Notes under the pieces: generated by a model
Told to the model about the DNA's origin: nothing
Seen by the model: the letters and a program-made list of their open reading frames with translations, nothing else
Databases searched by the model: none
Assembly (NCBI GenBank): GCA_910585485.1
Contig: CAJUEZ010000025.1
Coordinates: forward strand, 1-25,469
Origin: an uncultured Clostridia bacterium
Lineage (GTDB): Bacteria; Bacillota; Clostridia; UBA1381
DNA length: 25,469 nt
Reading direction: 5' to 3'
Position numbers and translations under genes: made by a program
In this document: positions 9,301-17,437 of the stretch, piece by piece
Layout: each line of letters begins with the position of its first letter
Numbering within the stretch: the stretch's first letter is position 1

Positions 9301-9774
9301 CGAATATCCCATTTCAACCAATCTGCGCGTTAAAGCCTCTACGTCAAACTGCTTTCCGAGCATAAATCGCACGCTAAGTTCCTTAAATTCATTCCTATCG
9401 GACGTATATTGCAATATCGCGTCAAGACTTGTTACAACGATATATTGACCGCCTTCTGTCAGCTTTTTTATAACCGCTATACGCGCGTTTTCATTTTGAT
9501 GTCCCGAAGTTTCAATATTATAAAAGATATACTCCTTAGCCGGAAAATACAGCACATTCTCGCTGTAAAGTTCCATATCGCTATAAAGCTTTCTCGCCTC
9601 CATATCGCTATAACATATAACGAGCGCCGAGGACGCGTTTTCTCTGCTGAGCGCGTATATAAGCTGTCCCTGTGCCGATTCAACAACTCCTGCCACCGAC
9701 ATAGGTGTATTATTCAGATTTTTCACAATGCCCTCATACGGAGGGTAATTTTTTAAAATATCCGAAAAATTCAT
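6280..9774 (-). CDS. mfd: Transcription-repair coupling factor
   Basis: An 1164-residue Mfd, normal family length. It pushes RNA polymerase stalled at DNA damage off the template and recruits UvrA for nucleotide excision repair. Order of domains: UvrB-like N-terminal modules to about residue 400; the RNA-polymerase-interacting CarD-like module around 490-560 (VGDYVVHQTHGIGQYMG); RecG-like translocase with Walker A CGDVGFGKTEV (K653), DEEQRFG box at 748-751, LTMTATPIPRTLHMA and QLRGRVGRSNRAAYAYL; then the C-terminal D7 region that masks UvrA binding. I see no frameshift or missing motif. It starts 9 nt after the pth stop, with AGAGGT overlapping that stop, so pth-mfd are coupled, an arrangement known from Bacillus. 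Confidence 0.97.
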   Translation of the reverse strand: MNFSDILKNYPPYEGIVKNLNNTPMSVAGVVESAQGQLIYALSRENASSALVICYSDMEARKLYSDMELYSENVLYFPAKEYIFYNIETSGHQNENARIAVIKKLTEGGQYIVVTSLDAILQYTSDRNEFKELSVRFMLGKQFDVEALTRRLVEMGYSREDSIEGMGQFAIRGGILDVFPPGNDNPYRIEFFDDETDSIREFDIYTQRSMDKVDEAVVVPVREAVITDLKRDALIAELEKRVKSAKRKKSDESVFIETTNADIESLKETRYFPSIDKYVSLLYEDIPSLTDYFSQDDLVFIIDPKRISERGKSFEWEKNEAVAELKEKRILGVYKDKFYCDYLSRVKELSEKKLISLDVLSHSGGEFKYKHLESFVTKTTVSFHGKIEYLYEDLRNWQSKNYTSVILCSTRGRGENLAGVLVDKGIRARFIFAENTEKIDFRQGETVIIRGELNKGFEYPEIKFVLVSDHEIFENKKSRRRRKVENANRIKNYTDISVGDYVVHQTHGIGQYMGTQKMTVNGTTKDYLKIQYHGTDSLYIPIDQLNILYKYVGNADKKLKLSRLGGSDWSKTKQRVKQSTEELARKLVALYAEREKAKGFAYSSDTPWQREFEDTFAYQETEDQLRSIEEVKSDMEKEKPMDRLLCGDVGFGKTEVALRAAFKAVGDSKQVAYLCPTTILAMQHYETFLKRMENFPIRVEMLSRFRTAAEQKRILKQLKTGEIDIIIGTHRILSKDLEFKDLGLLIIDEEQRFGVAHKERLKELKQNVDVLTMTATPIPRTLHMAMTGVRDMSVLTEPPENRYPVQTYVLEDNETVIADAIRNELSRGGQVFYLYNRVQGIHRKAEWIKSMFPDIHVAVGHGKMKEDELEDIMYDMVNGQTDVLVCTTIIETGLDIPNANTIIIENADKMGLAQLYQLRGRVGRSNRAAYAYLTYHRDKILSDIASKRLRAVKEFTEFGSGFKIAMRDLEIRGAGNILGPEQHGHMDAVGYDMYCKLLKESVNEAQGIKTEDKAEVTIDISIDAYLPESYIRNHNQRIDMYKKIASIETQDDKFEIEDELIDRFGDIPKAVQNIIDIAAMKMPAKEVGIFEISQTADALLLKFDEHYVDANLVMGMDRAYPKRIKLLSGEKPVISFAMRGEHKKILEIVNDLLSFIKDLQNHEE

Positions 9775-9783
9775 TTTTTACCT

Positions 9784-10350
9784 CTATTTACTGTTGCATT
9801 TATTCATCGCCGACTCCACACCGTTCTTTATTATCTCAAAAACGGCTGTCTCCGCTTTCTTTATCGCTTCCTCCATAACAGGGATTTCATCCTTTGTAAA
9901 ACGTCCTAAAACAAAATCCGCCAAATCATAATCCTCATGTTTAGGCGCACCTACTCCCATCTTCACGCGAGGGAATTTATCGCTTCCAAGGCGGTATATG
10001 ATGGATTTCAACCCGTTATGTCCTCCCGCGCTGCCCTTTCCTCTCACTCTTATTCTGCCCGTGTCCAGTGAAATATCATCGTTTATTATAATTATATTCT
10101 CCGAAGACACTTTATAAAACTTTGCCATTTCAATAATTGAGTCGCCGCTTAAATTCATAAATGTCTGCGGCTTTACAAGATACACCTTTTCACCGCCTAT
10201 TACGGTTTCACCGTACACTGCTTTGAATTTCAGCTTATTTAATTTTGCTCCGTATTTCTCCGCTATATAGTCTATCGTATGGAAACCTATGTTATGACGC
10301 GTCATGTCGTACTGCTTACCAGGGTTTCCGAGACCTGCTACAATATACAT
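9784..10350 (-). CDS. pth: Peptidyl-tRNA hydrolase
   Basis: Frees tRNA from peptidyl-tRNA that drops off ribosomes. From ATG 10350 the protein is 188 residues, the usual size, and begins MYIVAGLGNPGKQYDMTRHN like other family members. Active-site residues are N10, H19, N66 (QTFMNLSG) and the aspartate pair 91-92 in INDDISL; GKGSAGGHNGLKSI is the second signature. GAGGAG lies 9 nt before this ATG. The frame stays open 27 codons upstream to ATG 10431, one base after the glmU stop; that longer start has a weaker, more distant site and its extension contains a terminator-like hairpin. I therefore favour the short form, but a coupled long form (215 residues, extension MGIMDIIGQIKSALFG...) is possible. 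Confidence 0.95.
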   Translation of the reverse strand: MYIVAGLGNPGKQYDMTRHNIGFHTIDYIAEKYGAKLNKLKFKAVYGETVIGGEKVYLVKPQTFMNLSGDSIIEMAKFYKVSSENIIIINDDISLDTGRIRVRGKGSAGGHNGLKSIIYRLGSDKFPRVKMGVGAPKHEDYDLADFVLGRFTKDEIPVMEEAIKKAETAVFEIIKNGVESAMNKCNSK

Positions 10351-10386
10351 TGGTATAATCTCCTCTTTATTCTTTTCATTGCGCCC

Positions 10387-10410
10387 AAAAAGGGCAGATT
10401 TTATCTGCCC
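10387..10410 (-). terminator. Terminator/attenuator hairpin between glmU and pth
   Basis: On the minus strand GGGCAGA, 5-nt loop TAAAA, TCTGCCC, then TTTTT: a perfect 7-bp GC-rich stem followed by U5. It begins 23 nt after the glmU stop and ends about 37 nt before the pth start. No promoter is visible between it and pth, so pth-mfd transcription seems to require readthrough, or a promoter inside glmU that I could not identify. Confidence 0.7.
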
Positions 10411-10432
10411 TATAATATCCATGATACCCATC

Positions 10433-11788
10433 TTATTTTCTCTTATCCTTCCAACCCTCTTTATTTACCTGTCTCGCTCTCGCGATTGACAGACTGTTTT
10501 CAGGAATATCCTCGGTAATAGTCGAGCCTGCGGCTATATACACGCCGTCTCCGACATTAATAGGAGAAACAAAGTTAGTATTACAGCCGACAAAGCAATC
10601 ATTGCCGATTACGGTTCTGTACTTATTTTTTCCGTCATAATTACACGTTACTGTGCCGCAGCCAAAATTCACTCTCTTGCCGACATCGCTGTCGCCTATA
10701 TAGGTCAGATGTGAAATTTTTGTGCCGTCGTCTATATTTGAATTTTTCAATTCAACAAAATCTCCGACCTTAACGTCTTTTCCCACATGGCAATTCGGAC
10801 GAATATACGCGAACGGTCCGACATGAGTGCCCGCGTCCACCTCAGAATTTAGGATTACAGAACTTAAAATATCCACGTTATCATGAATTACCGCTCCGTC
10901 CAATACACTTCCCGAGCCTATCACGCAGTCTGAGCCGATTTTCGTTCCGCTCTTTATCGTAACATTCGGTTGGATTTCCGTATCGGTGCCGATTTCCACG
11001 CCGTCCTCTATATAAATACTTTCAGGAATACGCATCGTAACGCCGTTTCGCATATGCATCTCGTTTATTCTGCGGCGCATAGCCTCTTCCGCTCTGCTGA
11101 GCAATACTCGGTCGTTTATGCCATGTATCTCGTCACTGTCCTCTATGGTATACGCGCCTACCTTTTTACCTGCCGCAATCAGTATTTCCAGTGTGTCCGT
11201 AAGATAATACTCGCCCTGAGCGTTGTTTGGCTCTATCTTGCCGAGCGCGTACATAAGCGACTGCGCGTCGAAAACAAACATACCTGAGTTTACCTCGCGT
11301 ATTTTCTTTTCCTCTTCTGTCGCATCTTTCTGCTCAACAATCTTTATAACACTGCCGTCCGCGTCTCTTACAATGCGTCCATAGCCAGTCGCGTCAGGAA
11401 GTATCGCAGTCATAACTGTTGCCTTGGAGCCATTTTTGTTGTGGTATTCAACGGCTTGTTTTATCGTTTCCGATCTTACAAGCGGTGTATCGCCGCACAG
11501 AATTACAACCGTCTGCGCCTTTTCTATAAAATCTGCCGCCTGCATTACCGCATGACCCGTTCCCTTTTGCTCTGCCTGTATGGCAAAACTGCAAATATCG
11601 CCGATAGTTTTGCGAAGTTCATCTGCCCCGTGTCCTATAACGGCGCAGACATCTTCCGAACCCGCTTCCTTAGCCGCGTCTATTACCCATTTGCACAGCG
11701 GCTTTCCGCAAACCTTATGAATTACCTTCGGCATTTTGGATTTCATTCTCGTACCCATTCCCGCCGCAAGAATAACGCTTGTAAACAT
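10433..11788 (-). CDS. glmU: Bifunctional UDP-GlcNAc pyrophosphorylase / GlcN-1-P N-acetyltransferase
   Basis: A 451-residue GlmU making UDP-N-acetylglucosamine for peptidoglycan and teichoic acids: acetylates GlcN-1-P, then transfers UMP. The N-terminal nucleotidyltransferase starts with LAAGMGTRMKSKMPK (residues 7-21) and has VILCGDTPL. The C-terminal half is a left-handed beta-helix of hexapeptide repeats from about residue 245. The acetyltransferase histidine is H360 in ISHLTYIGDSDVG, followed by NFGCGTVTCNYDG. Start ATG 11788 has GGGGAC 6 nt upstream. It follows ribF by 15 nt without a terminator, so the rimP operon may run into it. In Bacillus glmU is followed by prs, ctc and pth; here prs and ctc are missing and pth follows directly. 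Confidence 0.97.
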   Translation of the reverse strand: MFTSVILAAGMGTRMKSKMPKVIHKVCGKPLCKWVIDAAKEAGSEDVCAVIGHGADELRKTIGDICSFAIQAEQKGTGHAVMQAADFIEKAQTVVILCGDTPLVRSETIKQAVEYHNKNGSKATVMTAILPDATGYGRIVRDADGSVIKIVEQKDATEEEKKIREVNSGMFVFDAQSLMYALGKIEPNNAQGEYYLTDTLEILIAAGKKVGAYTIEDSDEIHGINDRVLLSRAEEAMRRRINEMHMRNGVTMRIPESIYIEDGVEIGTDTEIQPNVTIKSGTKIGSDCVIGSGSVLDGAVIHDNVDILSSVILNSEVDAGTHVGPFAYIRPNCHVGKDVKVGDFVELKNSNIDDGTKISHLTYIGDSDVGKRVNFGCGTVTCNYDGKNKYRTVIGNDCFVGCNTNFVSPINVGDGVYIAAGSTITEDIPENSLSIARARQVNKEGWKDKRK

Positions 11789-11803
11789 AACATTGTCCCC
11801 TTT

Positions 11804-12706
11804 CTATAAATCCATCTTGGATGTAATTTCCATATCATGTTGTATTTGTTTCTTTAATTCATTCATGCTGTCAAATTTTATTACACCGCGCAAACGTTTC
11901 GCAAAGCTTACGCGTATATATTCTCCGTAAATATCCTCATCAAAATCGAGAATATGACTTTCCACTGTCAGGTGCTTGGCATCAAAGGTCAAATTTTTTC
12001 CCACATTGATGACGCTTTTATACCTTCCGCCATTTACATATGTTATACCGGCATACACACCTTCCATAGGCAGCGCCATATTTATGTCATATTGAACATT
12101 GGCTGTCGGCAGACCCATTTTTCTGCCATTTTGTTTTCCTCTTATAACATTCCCCTCAATGCAGTAACGTCTTCCCAAAAAACGTTCTGCCTCCTCCATA
12201 TCGCCGGATTTTATAAGCTGTCTTATGTATGTGCTGGCAACAATTTTTCCCCTCAGCTTTATAGCTTCCGTAACAATAACATCGAAACCATACTTTTTCC
12301 CGAGCGCTTTCAGCATATTCACATCTCCCCGCGCTTTAAAGCCAAAACTGTAATCATACCCTACGCAGACGGCTTTAGCGCGAAGATTTTCGGATAAATA
12401 ACGCGCAAATTCATCGGGTGTTTTCCGCATAAACTCTTTATTGAATTTTTCCATAAATACAAAATCTGGTTTCTCACGTTCAAGCAGTTCTATTTTTGCC
12501 TCATTTGGAGTTATGAGTTCAATTTTACCGCGCGTGACACCTTTTGTATTCTCTTCAAAGAGAAGTATGCCGCTTTTTAAATTATTCTCGCGCGCATACT
12601 GTATGCCATTCCTTATTATCGTCATATGGGCAACGTGGAGTCCGTCAAAGTTTCCGAGCGCGACTACTGTGCCGTCATAATCAACTCTGTCACGGATTAT
12701 TTCCAT
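11804..12706 (-). CDS. ribF: Bifunctional riboflavin kinase / FAD synthetase
   Basis: A 300-residue RibF converting riboflavin to FMN and then FAD. The N-terminal FMN adenylyltransferase domain has ALGNFDGLHVAHMTI: HVAH is the HxGH-type nucleotide motif with Ala in the usual Gly position. CVGYDYSFG and STYIRQLI follow. The C-terminal riboflavin kinase domain starts near residue 180 with GKQNGRKMGLPTANVQYD and MEGVYAGITYV. A purine-rich AAGGGGG stretch lies about 10 nt before ATG 12706. It comes 15 nt after truB, the usual truB-ribF pair. Confidence 0.96.
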   Translation of the reverse strand: MEIIRDRVDYDGTVVALGNFDGLHVAHMTIIRNGIQYARENNLKSGILLFEENTKGVTRGKIELITPNEAKIELLEREKPDFVFMEKFNKEFMRKTPDEFARYLSENLRAKAVCVGYDYSFGFKARGDVNMLKALGKKYGFDVIVTEAIKLRGKIVASTYIRQLIKSGDMEEAERFLGRRYCIEGNVIRGKQNGRKMGLPTANVQYDINMALPMEGVYAGITYVNGGRYKSVINVGKNLTFDAKHLTVESHILDFDEDIYGEYIRVSFAKRLRGVIKFDSMNELKKQIQHDMEITSKMDL

Positions 12707-12721
12707 TACTGCCGCCCCCTT

Positions 12722-13591
12722 TTAGTTCCAAAATGATTTTTCTAATTTTAATCTGCCGTCAACAATCTTTGATATACACAAAAAAGAACCGTTCTCGTCA
12801 TACACTCTGTAAGACAGTCCTTCTTCTCCTCGATAAGTCATTGCCACCCCATTTGTAATACTTCTCACCTGCTTTGTATTCAGCACGGCTTTAGGGTACT
12901 CCATAAACATTCTATCGGCAGGAATAAGCGCGCTTTCAAGCGCGTCTTCACTTTTTAAAGTCTCTATATCAGACATCGTATAACTTTCATCTACACCAAA
13001 CGGACCCGTCTTTATTCTTCGGAGCGTGTTCATATACGCGCCCACTTTAAGTTTTATACCAATATCTTCGCAAAGCGTTCTTATGTACGTTCCTTTTGAG
13101 CATGAAACGTCAATAGTTACGCGCTCTTTGTCAATTTTCAAAATATCTATCGAATAAATCGTAACTCTTCTGCTTTTGCGTTCAATCTCAATACCCTGTC
13201 TGGCAAGTTCATACAGCTTTTTTCCATTTTGTTTTATTGCCGAATACATAGGAGGTACCTGCTCGATTTCTCCAACGAATCTGCCTATTGCCTCTCGTAT
13301 TTCATCTTCGCCGCAATTTACAGCGCAATCTGTCAGCACAGTTCCGTCAGCGTCCTGAGTATCCGTAGTCATGCCTAGCACTAACTCAGCTATATATCTT
13401 TTATCGGATAACGTCAGCATATCCGATATTTTGGTGGCATTTCCTATACATATAGGCAATACTCCCGTTGCCATCGGGTCAAGCGTTCCTGTGTGACCGA
13501 TTTTTCTGACTCCGGTTATTTTTCGCATTATATTTACCATATCGTGCGATGTTCGCCCTATCGGCTTATCTATAATGATTATACCATTCAT
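12722..13591 (-). CDS. truB: tRNA pseudouridine-55 synthase
   Basis: Makes pseudouridine 55 in the T-loop of most tRNAs. 289 residues from ATG 13591 (MNGIIIIDKPIGRTSHDMV). The catalytic aspartate is D38 in GHTGTLDPMATGVLPICIG; YIAELVLGMTTDTQDADG and CSKGTYIRTLCEDIG are further family signatures. The ATG overlaps the nrnA stop by one base (TAATG), with AGAGGA a few bases upstream, so translation is coupled. The frame is open for nine more codons into nrnA, but without a fitting site. The C-terminus has a short PUA-like extension. Confidence 0.97.
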   Translation of the reverse strand: MNGIIIIDKPIGRTSHDMVNIMRKITGVRKIGHTGTLDPMATGVLPICIGNATKISDMLTLSDKRYIAELVLGMTTDTQDADGTVLTDCAVNCGEDEIREAIGRFVGEIEQVPPMYSAIKQNGKKLYELARQGIEIERKSRRVTIYSIDILKIDKERVTIDVSCSKGTYIRTLCEDIGIKLKVGAYMNTLRRIKTGPFGVDESYTMSDIETLKSEDALESALIPADRMFMEYPKAVLNTKQVRSITNGVAMTYRGEEGLSYRVYDENGSFLCISKIVDGRLKLEKSFWN

Positions 13592-14547
13592 TACATATCC
13601 TCTAATTCTTTTACGCAAGCCTTGATAACGGTTTCTTCTGCCTCCTGCAGTGTCGCGAAATGCGCTGTTGCTCCCGCCGCTCTGACATGTCCGCCTCCGC
13701 CAAATTCCATCGCTATCTTAGCCACGTCCGCGTCACCGTTAGAGCGGAGATTTATGCGGAATCCGTCCTTTACCCGTTTTATGCAAACGGCAACTTCCGT
13801 TCCTTCAATACGTCTCGGAATATCCACAAGATTTGGAATGTCCTCTTTGCTAAGTCCATACTTTTCACCAATCTTTTCATCGGTTATCACAAGAGAAATT
13901 TTGCCTCCCGCATAAGATTTTATCCCGCCCATAATCTCAGCTTTAAGCTTAATTGCCGCAAGCGACTCATTGTCAAAAAGCAGTCTCGCAATATCGGCAT
14001 GGTCAAAATTATATTCTATCAGATTAGCCGCGGCGCGCATTGTCTTAGGTGTTACATTACTGTATTTGAAGCAGCCTGTATCTGAGCATATTGCCGTATA
14101 TAAATCCTTTGCAATATCATCATCAATATCTACTCCCATTTTTTGAAATAACTCATACAAAATCTCACTCGTCGCTGAGGCTTTGCCATCGACATAATTA
14201 GCATCGGCAAACAATGTGTTCGTGAAATGGTGGTCAATGTTAATTGAATTTCCTATCTCGTCAAAAAGCGCCTTACGTTCCGTTATACGGTCTATATCTC
14301 CGCAGTCAAGGCACGCGCAAAGATCATGGTCATGCTCGATACCATCATGATATATAACATAATCACTGCCTATAAACGCAAGCCTTGATTCCACCTTCCC
14401 GCTGATGTAAACTGTCGCTTGTTTTCCTATTTTGCGAAGCATTTTGGCAAATGCGAAGCATGACCCGAGCGCGTCAGGATCCTCATTGACATGAGGAAAC
14501 ACCGCTACAGATTTTGCGTTCATTATTTTGTCAATAACAGTTTGCAT
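13591..14547 (-). CDS. nrnA: DHH-family oligoribonuclease / pAp phosphatase
   Basis: A 318-residue NrnA-type enzyme that degrades nanoRNAs of 2-5 nt and dephosphorylates pAp. The DHH domain has FPHVNEDPDALGSC (H19, D23, D25), CLDCGDIDRI (D81) and NIDHHFTN (D105-H106-H107), which bind the Mn ions. The C-terminal DHHA1 domain ends with MEFGGGGHVRAAGA. GGGGGA is 6 nt before ATG 14547. It is 14 nt after rbfA and overlaps truB by one base; rbfA-nrnA-truB is a standard Firmicute order. NrnA stands in for the Orn of proteobacteria. All metal ligands appear present. Confidence 0.95.
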   Translation of the reverse strand: MQTVIDKIMNAKSVAVFPHVNEDPDALGSCFAFAKMLRKIGKQATVYISGKVESRLAFIGSDYVIYHDGIEHDHDLCACLDCGDIDRITERKALFDEIGNSINIDHHFTNTLFADANYVDGKASATSEILYELFQKMGVDIDDDIAKDLYTAICSDTGCFKYSNVTPKTMRAAANLIEYNFDHADIARLLFDNESLAAIKLKAEIMGGIKSYAGGKISLVITDEKIGEKYGLSKEDIPNLVDIPRRIEGTEVAVCIKRVKDGFRINLRSNGDADVAKIAMEFGGGGHVRAAGATAHFATLQEAEETVIKACVKELEDM

Positions 14548-14561
14548 GATAAATCCCCCAT

Positions 14562-14900
14562 TTATTTTTTATTCAAATTATTGAGAAGACGCTCTATATT
14601 TGCCCCATGCTCAATTGAGTTATCAAGTTCAAAGATAAATTCCGGCGTGTATCTCAAATCCACTCTTTTTCCTATTTCACGGCGTATGAAACCCGCGGCA
14701 TTCTTTAATCCCTGCATGGCTTTTTCCTTTGTTTCTTTATCTCCCATAACCGAAATATAAGCCTTTGCGTATCGAAGATCATTTGTCACATTTACTGTTA
14801 CCACACTTGTCATAAGAGGTATCCGCGAGTCTTTTAAATCACGGATAACATTCGCAAGTTCACGCTTTACTTCCTCGTTGATTTTATCAATTCTTGCCAT
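14562..14900 (-). CDS. rbfA: Ribosome-binding factor A
   Basis: A KH-fold protein of 112 residues that binds immature 30S subunits and helps final 16S rRNA maturation near helix 1. The start MARIDKINEEVKRELANVI and the central DPRI-like region (LKDSRIPLMTSVVTVNVTNDLRYAKAY, quoted in part) are typical, as is FIRREIGKRVDLRYTPE near the end. AAAGGA is 7 nt upstream of ATG 14900; an open extension to 14918 lacks a better site. It follows infB by 25 nt, as in most bacteria. Confidence 0.95.
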   Translation of the reverse strand: MARIDKINEEVKRELANVIRDLKDSRIPLMTSVVTVNVTNDLRYAKAYISVMGDKETKEKAMQGLKNAAGFIRREIGKRVDLRYTPEFIFELDNSIEHGANIERLLNNLNKK

Positions 14901-14925
14901 AGAAAATTCCTTTCGCAAATTTTAA

Positions 14926-17403
14926 TTATCTCTCAATTTCCTCCATAGTGAAACACTCTAACGTGTCTCCCTCTTTAATATCGTTAAAGTTCTCAATACC
15001 GATACCGCACTCAAAATTTTCACTGACTTCCTTCGCGTCGTCCTTAAATCTCTTTAAGCTGTCAATCTTACCCTCATGAATGATAATTCCGTCACGTACA
15101 AGACGTATTTCAGCGTTACGCTGAATTTTACCCTGTGTAACGTAACAACCCGCGATTGTACCGACATTTGACACTTTAAATGTCTGGCGCACCTCGGCAT
15201 AGCCAAGGACAACCTCTTTGTATTCAGGGTCAAGCATACCCTTCATAGCCGCCTCGATTTCCTCAATAGCCTGATAGATTACACGATAAAGTCTTATATC
15301 TACCTCCTGCTGCTCTGCTGAAGCGACAGCGCCCGCGTCCGGACGCACGTTGAATCCGACAATTATAGCGTTAGACGCATTCGCAAGCATTACATCCGAC
15401 TCGTTAATCGCGCCTACTCCTCCATGAATCGCTCTGACTCGAACCTCGTCATTAGACAACTTTTCAAGAGACTGCTTAACAGCCTCAACGCTTCCCTGAA
15501 CGTCCGCCTTGATAATAACGTTCAATTCTTTCATATTACCCTCGTCAATTTGACTGAACAAGTTATCAAGAGACACTTTAACAACCTGATTAAATTTTGT
15601 CTCCTGCATCTGCTGTTTTCTCTGCTCCGCAACGTCGCGCGCAAGCTTTTCATTTGCAACAACCATGAAAGTGTCACCGCCCGACGGCGCTTCCGAAAGA
15701 CCAAGAATTTCAACCGGTGTTGACGGCGCCGCTGTTTTAACTCGTCTTCCCTTATCATTTATCATAGCGCGCACTCTTCCGACAGCAGTTCCGGCAATAA
15801 CGAAGTCACCAACATTAAGAGTACCGTTCTGTACAAGCACTGTTGCCACAGGACCTCTGCCCTTATCTATTTCCGCTTCTATAACAGTACCCTGCGCCTC
15901 TCTGTTAGGATTAGCTTTAAGTTCTTTCATATCCGCGACAAGTAATACCATTTCAAGAAGTCCGTCAATATTAATTCTCTTCTTTGCCGAGATTTCAACA
16001 CAGACAGTATCGCCGCCCCATTCCTCAGGAACAACATCATGCTCAACAAGCATTTGCTTAACTCTTTCAGGGTTCGCGCCTTCTTTATCAATCTTATTTA
16101 TAGCTACAACTATTGTTACTCCGGCAGCTTTGGCATGATTAATAGCCTCGACCGTCTGCGGCATGATACCGTCATCCGCGGCAACAACAAGAATTGCCAC
16201 GTCAGTTACCTGCGCGCCTCTCGCTCGCATTGTTGTAAACGCTTCATGTCCCGGTGTGTCAAGGAATGTGATTACTCTATCCTTCAGCTTGACGCTGTAT
16301 GCGCCGATATGCTGTGTAATACCGCCTGCCTCGGTATCTGTCACGCTTGTGTGACGGATTGCGTCAAGAAGCGAAGTCTTACCATGGTCAACGTGTCCCA
16401 TTACAACAACTACAGGCGGACGGGAAATCAAGTCCTCCGGTTTATCCTCATGCTCTGTCTCAATCATGAGCATATCTTCCTTGGTAAGAACAACCTCTTG
16501 TTTTACTGTTATTCCGAAATCCTCGCCTATAAGCTGCGCCGTTTCAATATCTATCGCCTGATTCTGCGTAGCCATAACTCCGAGCATCATAAGTTTTTTA
16601 ACAACTTCTGCCGATGTTTTTCCCATCTTTGAGGCAAATTCTCCAACTGTTATTGTTTCCGGAATTTCTATTTCTGTAATTACCTTAGCTTTAATTTCCT
16701 TCTTGGGCTGAGGCTGAGTCTTTTCTTTTTCACGGCGGTTTTTCTGTCCCTTTTTATTCTTAATCTTTCCGCCTTTTTTATCCATCTTTATATTATCGGG
16801 AACCATATCCTCAATGCGCTCGCGCGACTCAATCGTGTCAAGCTCTACAATGGTTTGACGCGTATCGACATAGCGCTTTCTTTCCTCGGTTTTCACGATA
16901 AATTCCTCGTCGGTATTGGAATGATCTACATTACTTAAATCAATTTTTTGTCCGGACTGCTTTTTCGCCAACTTCTTATGCTTTTCTCTCTTCTTTTTAT
17001 CCTCCGCATTGTCAGAGACTTTTTCAGTATGTTTTTCACTGTCTTTTTTGACGTCTTCTTTAGCGGTTGTTTTTTCTGCCGTTTTGTTCTCGGTCTTCTT
17101 TGTTTCTGCCTTGACTTCCTTTTTCTCTTCTTTTTCAGGAAGTTCATTCGCCTTATCGCTCTTCGCTTTTTCCTCTGATTTCGCACTCTTCTTTACAGCC
17201 GCGTCACGTATTTCAAGGATTTCCTCCTCTGTGACAGTGTTTGACTGCGTGTAAATATCAAGAATAAGACCGATAGTATTCTCATCTACCAAACTTGCTG
17301 AACTTTTTAGTTCTACTCCGTATTCCGCAAGCTTTGCTATTATATCCTTGTTTGTGATTTTCAGATTTTTTGACACTTCTCCAAGTTTTATTGTTTCTGC
17401 CAT
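14926..17403 (-). CDS. infB: Translation initiation factor IF-2
   Basis: An 825-residue GTPase that brings fMet-tRNA to the 30S and promotes subunit joining. Residues 1-50 form the small IF2_N module. About 75-245 is a low-complexity Lys/Glu-rich linker. A second IF2_N module (TVGEFASKMGKTSAEVVKKL) follows. The G domain has G1 GHVDHGKT at 336-343, GGITQHIGAY (switch I), DTPGHEAF (G3), NKID (G4) and SAK (G5). Domains II, III and IV (C1, C2) end with EGDTLECFTMEEIER. AGGGTG lies 8 nt before ATG 17403. The purine-rich linker makes long false frames on the opposite strand. It lies between ylxQ (34 nt upstream) and rbfA. Confidence 0.97.
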   Translation of the reverse strand: MAETIKLGEVSKNLKITNKDIIAKLAEYGVELKSSASLVDENTIGLILDIYTQSNTVTEEEILEIRDAAVKKSAKSEEKAKSDKANELPEKEEKKEVKAETKKTENKTAEKTTAKEDVKKDSEKHTEKVSDNAEDKKKREKHKKLAKKQSGQKIDLSNVDHSNTDEEFIVKTEERKRYVDTRQTIVELDTIESRERIEDMVPDNIKMDKKGGKIKNKKGQKNRREKEKTQPQPKKEIKAKVITEIEIPETITVGEFASKMGKTSAEVVKKLMMLGVMATQNQAIDIETAQLIGEDFGITVKQEVVLTKEDMLMIETEHEDKPEDLISRPPVVVVMGHVDHGKTSLLDAIRHTSVTDTEAGGITQHIGAYSVKLKDRVITFLDTPGHEAFTTMRARGAQVTDVAILVVAADDGIMPQTVEAINHAKAAGVTIVVAINKIDKEGANPERVKQMLVEHDVVPEEWGGDTVCVEISAKKRINIDGLLEMVLLVADMKELKANPNREAQGTVIEAEIDKGRGPVATVLVQNGTLNVGDFVIAGTAVGRVRAMINDKGRRVKTAAPSTPVEILGLSEAPSGGDTFMVVANEKLARDVAEQRKQQMQETKFNQVVKVSLDNLFSQIDEGNMKELNVIIKADVQGSVEAVKQSLEKLSNDEVRVRAIHGGVGAINESDVMLANASNAIIVGFNVRPDAGAVASAEQQEVDIRLYRVIYQAIEEIEAAMKGMLDPEYKEVVLGYAEVRQTFKVSNVGTIAGCYVTQGKIQRNAEIRLVRDGIIIHEGKIDSLKRFKDDAKEVSENFECGIGIENFNDIKEGDTLECFTMEEIER

Positions 17404-17437
17404 ATTGCTTTCACCCTTTCTCCATGTCCCTGAGGGA

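Noticed and set aside
16948..17254. Long plus-strand open frames opposite the infB linker
   Set aside because: They mirror the Lys/Glu-rich low-complexity codons of infB, giving Phe/Leu/Ser-rich translations with no binding site or family pattern.
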